The notes beneath the pieces are model-generated. The model did not search any database. It had not been told where the DNA came from and saw only the letters and a list, made by a program, of their open reading frames with translations. The translations under genes were made by a program, and so were the position numbers. Source: Candidatus Iainarchaeum sp. (lineage in GTDB: Archaea > Iainarchaeota > Iainarchaeia > Iainarchaeales > GCA-2688035). Taken from it: DNA of 9,213 nt. Positions 7,130 to 9,213 of the stretch are shown here, piece by piece (positions within the stretch are counted from its first letter, which is position 1; each line of letters starts with the position of its first letter). The stretch covers positions 1 through 9,213 of the forward strand of contig JAFCFG010000062.1 in NCBI GenBank assembly GCA_017608725.1. The letters are read 5' to 3'.

Positions 7130-7173
7130 TTTTTTTAAACCATTTTTTTAACCTTTTTTTAAACCATTTTTTT
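7130..7173 (-). promoter_or_regulatory. Tandem TATA-like A-tract boxes upstream of the GT4 gene
   Basis: A 20-bp unit is perfectly repeated at 7130-7149 and 7154-7173 (24-bp period). On the minus strand this gives GGTTTAAAAAAA twice (7130-7141, 7154-7165) with a GGTTAAAAAAA variant between them (7143-7153), so three A7 tracts recur about every 12 bases. The box nearest the gene is 34-45 bases before the ATG, a plausible TATA/BRE position for a short-leader archaeal mRNA, and the near-helical spacing of A-tracts could bend the DNA. It may instead be a simple low-complexity spacer. Confidence 0.4.
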
Positions 7174-7225
7174 CCAGTTTAATTCAATTTTTTATTTTTT
7201 CTTTTCTTGTTTTTCCCTTTCTCCC

Positions 7226-8341
7226 CTAGTGCTTTAAAACTATGTCAACAATCTTTTCCCCTGCTTTGCCGTTGCCAAATGGCTGCTTCCAGTTGGCTTT
7301 CTTTGAAAGCATTTCGTTTGCAGCAGAGGCAATTGCGCCAGCTTTCCAGCCAGCAACCTTGTTTGCTCCAATCTCAACTGTTTCCGGCCTTTCAGTGTTC
7401 TCCCTTAGGGTGAGGCACGGAACTTTCAAGATGCAGCTTTCCTCTTGTACGCCGCCGCTGTCTGTTAAAACAAGGGCTGCATTCTTTTCAAGCTGCAGGA
7501 ATTCAAGGAAGCCAAGCGGCTTCTCTTGCCTTATCTCTTTTGGAACAGGTATTGAGAATTTGCCCAGCATCTTTCTTGCTCTTGGGTGGACTGGCCAAAT
7601 AACCTGAATGCCTGTTTTTTTGGCAAATTGGGCAACCCCCTGGAGGATGGATTGAAGCCTTTCTTTTACATCAACGTTCTCCTGCCTGTGCAGGGTGAAC
7701 AAAGCAAATTCCCCTTCCTTCAAACCAAGTTTTTGCACTGCATTGTTTTTCTCTATCTGCTTCTCCATCAATTGCAGTGCGTCAACAACTGTGTTGCCTG
7801 TAACAAAGATTTTTTTCTCAGATAAATTCTCTTTCAGCGCATTCTGCTTTGCGTTCTCTGTTGGAGCGAAAAGGAAATCGGACAAGTGGTCTGATATCAC
7901 CCTGTTCATTTCCTCCGGCATGCTCTTGTCATAGGAGCGAAGGCAGGCCTCAACATGCCCCAGCCTTGGTTTGAACGAAACAAGCTGTTGAACAGTGGCA
8001 ACCTTTGCTGTAACAAGCGAGCCGGCGAGAACAGTGTTTGTGTCTCCCTCAACCAGGACATCACTTGGCCTTTCTTTCAAAATAATTTTTTCAATTCCCT
8101 CCATCATTTTGCCAGTGTGTTCGCCTTGCATGAATGCTGCACTGCTTTTGACAGAGAGCTGAAAGTCAGGTTCTGGCAGCTGCAACTGTTCAAAGAATAT
8201 TTTGTCCATTTCATGGCTGTAGTGCTGCCCGGTGTGAATGGTGAAGAACGGAATTTCCTTCTCTTGGCAGTGCTTTATTATGCTGCTGAACTTTATTATT
8301 TCCGGCCTTGTCCCAAAAACTATCGCAATCCTTTTATCCAT
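7226..8341 (-). CDS. wecB: UDP-N-acetylglucosamine 2-epimerase, non-hydrolysing (WecB/MnaA type)
   Basis: The product has 371 residues from the ATG, the usual length. It interconverts UDP-GlcNAc and UDP-ManNAc in the cytoplasm, feeding ManNAc or ManNAcA units into surface glycans. Signatures are VFGTRPEIIK (8-17; the TRPE form marks the WecB rather than the NeuC/LegG hydrolysing branch), HTGQHYS, GDTNTVLAG (99-107), GHVEA (128-132), RSYDKSMPEEMNR, SDFLFAPTENAK, VTGNTVVDA, TLHRQEN (216-222), PVHPR (250-254), LTDSGGVQEES (292-302) and ENTERPETVEIGAN. Two oddities: Cys133 stands where HVEAG has Gly, and the strand before GHVEA is about nine residues longer than I expect. The annotated start is ATG 8341, not the TTG at 8347, because AAGGG (8350-8354) sits 8 bases before the ATG. 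The gene begins about 60 bases after the toroid gene and is probably in its operon. Confidence 0.95.
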   Translation of the reverse strand: MDKRIAIVFGTRPEIIKFSSIIKHCQEKEIPFFTIHTGQHYSHEMDKIFFEQLQLPEPDFQLSVKSSAAFMQGEHTGKMMEGIEKIILKERPSDVLVEGDTNTVLAGSLVTAKVATVQQLVSFKPRLGHVEACLRSYDKSMPEEMNRVISDHLSDFLFAPTENAKQNALKENLSEKKIFVTGNTVVDALQLMEKQIEKNNAVQKLGLKEGEFALFTLHRQENVDVKERLQSILQGVAQFAKKTGIQVIWPVHPRARKMLGKFSIPVPKEIRQEKPLGFLEFLQLEKNAALVLTDSGGVQEESCILKVPCLTLRENTERPETVEIGANKVAGWKAGAIASAANEMLSKKANWKQPFGNGKAGEKIVDIVLKH

Positions 8342-8395
8342 TTTCAAAACCCTTTGCAGTCAATTTTCAATTATTTCCGGCCTTGTCCCAAAAAC
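8295..8395 (-). repeat. 26-bp direct repeat: displaced copy of the wecB 5' coding sequence in front of wecB
   Basis: The 26 bases at 8295-8320, which encode the FGTRPEII phosphate-loop region of wecB, occur again without mismatch at 8370-8395, 75 bases upstream and between the toroid stop (8401) and the wecB start (8341). A second short pair, CAGTCAATT at 8357-8365 and 8406-8414, flanks the duplication. The spacer is therefore largely a partly deleted copy of the gene junction. Confidence 0.95.
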
Positions 8396-8400
8396 ATTCC

Positions 8401-9213
8401 TCATACAGTCAATTCAACCTCAATGCTTTTTCCGTTTTCAATTGCATCCAGCCAGTGCATTGCCTGCAGTGCAAACATCGTGCACCAGCTGTTCAGGCAG
8501 TTTCTCTTGCTTCCATCAACCTCTGTTCCGTAAAGGAAGCCCCCCTGCTGGTTTCCCTCCTCTGTATTCTGAAAGGAAATAAGGCTCTTTGAAAGCTCAA
8601 TTGTTTTGTTCAGGTACTTTCTTTCAATCAATTCCTCTTTACCAATCAAAGCACAGCCCAGTCTTACAACCTGTGCTGTCACATCGCTTCTTTGGTTGTT
8701 GTTCCAGACCCCGTTGCAGTAGAGTAAATTAACCCTGCTGCTTGCTGCTGCCTCTTCCAATGCCCACACAGCCGATTTTTTTGCAGCCTCAATGTACCTG
8801 CTTTCCCTTAATTTGACTCCGGCATAGAGCAATCCCTCGGCTGAATAGCAGTGGGGGTGCAGGTGCGTGCTCTTATTGCCCTTGTTTGTTTCAAATCTGC
8901 CGTTAGGCTGCTGCAGCTTAATAGCGTTTTCACACAGCTGCATTGCAATGCCTGCATAATCCCCATTGCCTGTTTTTTCCCCCAGTTCAAGCAGCCCAAT
9001 TGCAAGCTTTGCATGGTAGCTGCCTGGCTGCCAGCTCCACCTTTCCTTACTGTCCAGAACTTTCTTGCTCTTTAGGTTGTATACAGCGTGCATTTCCCCT
9101 TTTTCAAACATCTTTTCCTTTAAAAAATTAGCAATTTTTTCCCCTGTTTTCAGATACTCTTTTTTTCCGGTTGCATTGTACAGGTTCATGAAGCCGTTTA
9201 GAACCATTCCGCA
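8401..9213 (-). CDS. Alpha/alpha-toroid (six-hairpin glycosidase-like) polysaccharide-locus protein, 5' end off the right edge
   Basis: The last 271 codons are present; the frame is open to the window edge (TGC GGA before the first internal ATG), so the true start lies outside. The sequence is a string of helical hairpin repeats: GMVLNGFMNLYNATGKKEYLKTGEKIANFL, then SYHAKLAIGLLELGEKTGNGDYAGIA, then CYSAEGLLYAGVKLRESRYIEAAKKSA, then DVTAQVVRLGCALIGKEELI, then NSWCTMFALQAMHWLD. G-x-L-x-L/Y-x-x-T-G-x-x-x-Y-L signatures recur about every 50 residues, typical of alpha/alpha toroids such as family 88/127-like hydrolases and the glycan-cluster proteins seen next to glycosyltransferases. His-rich HLHPHCYSAEG may lie at an active site. 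No signal peptide can be judged. It could hydrolyse, lyse or bind a polysaccharide, but I cannot assign a reaction. It ends with ELTV and a TGA at 8401-8403. Confidence 0.78.
   Translation of the reverse strand, partial: CGMVLNGFMNLYNATGKKEYLKTGEKIANFLKEKMFEKGEMHAVYNLKSKKVLDSKERWSWQPGSYHAKLAIGLLELGEKTGNGDYAGIAMQLCENAIKLQQPNGRFETNKGNKSTHLHPHCYSAEGLLYAGVKLRESRYIEAAKKSAVWALEEAAASSRVNLLYCNGVWNNNQRSDVTAQVVRLGCALIGKEELIERKYLNKTIELSKSLISFQNTEEGNQQGGFLYGTEVDGSKRNCLNSWCTMFALQAMHWLDAIENGKSIEVELTV

Noticed and set aside
1..9213. Insertion sequence, integrase, tRNA gene or attachment site
   Set aside because: I saw no transposase-like frame, terminal inverted repeats or tRNA-like cloverleaf. The direct repeats found are local duplications without a mobile gene between them.

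Overview
The window is a compact surface-polysaccharide or glycan biosynthesis locus. All seven genes lie on the minus strand and are read from right to left. I infer an archaeon, possibly a small-genome (DPANN-like) one. The reasons are arginine codons dominated by AGG/AGA, short Shine-Dalgarno motifs of the AGGTG type, one TTG start, and A-rich TATA-like spacers instead of bacterial -35/-10 boxes. No rRNA, ribosomal protein or other lineage marker is present, so this is inference only.

In transcription order (right to left) the genes are: (1) an alpha/alpha-toroid protein cut by the right edge (8401-9213); (2) a WecB-type UDP-GlcNAc 2-epimerase (7226-8341); (3) a GT4 glycosyltransferase split by a frameshift (6057-7096); (4) a GT-B-fold transferase of the CDP-glycerol/capsule type, start-coupled to the GT4 by an ATGA overlap and frameshifted near its 3' end (4253-6060); (5) an ArnB/PseC/SpsC-like DegT sugar aminotransferase (2880-4034); (6) a CBS-pair plus NAD-dependent sugar epimerase/dehydratase fusion (1248-2660); (7) an SpsF-like cytidylyltransferase fused to a GT2 glycosyltransferase, running off the left edge (1-1224). 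Together they could make UDP-ManNAc, an amino-deoxy sugar and a CMP-activated sugar, and assemble them with three glycosyltransferases. Parts of the set recall nonulosonic-acid (legionaminic/pseudaminic) loci: CBS pair, SDR, DegT aminotransferase, 2-epimerase-like protein and CMP transferase. No NeuB-type synthase is visible, so that comparison is tentative.

No gene-free stretch exceeds 300 bases. The two larger spacers (2661-2879 and 4035-4252) and the 123-135 base spacer before the GT4 gene are purine-rich on the coding strand and hold A-tracts, TATA-like boxes and short tandem repeats.

The most unusual signal is repeated local duplication. There is a perfect in-frame 72-bp tandem duplication inside the GT2 catalytic domain, a 55-bp tandem array growing out of the 3' end of the GT-B gene, a displaced 26-bp copy of the start of wecB in front of wecB, and 24-bp-period repeats before the GT4 gene. 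Two neighbouring glycosyltransferase genes also carry frameshifts of the same sense, each one base short modulo 3. This could be real locus plasticity affecting surface glycans, or partly an assembly or sequencing artefact. Reads covering these sites would decide.
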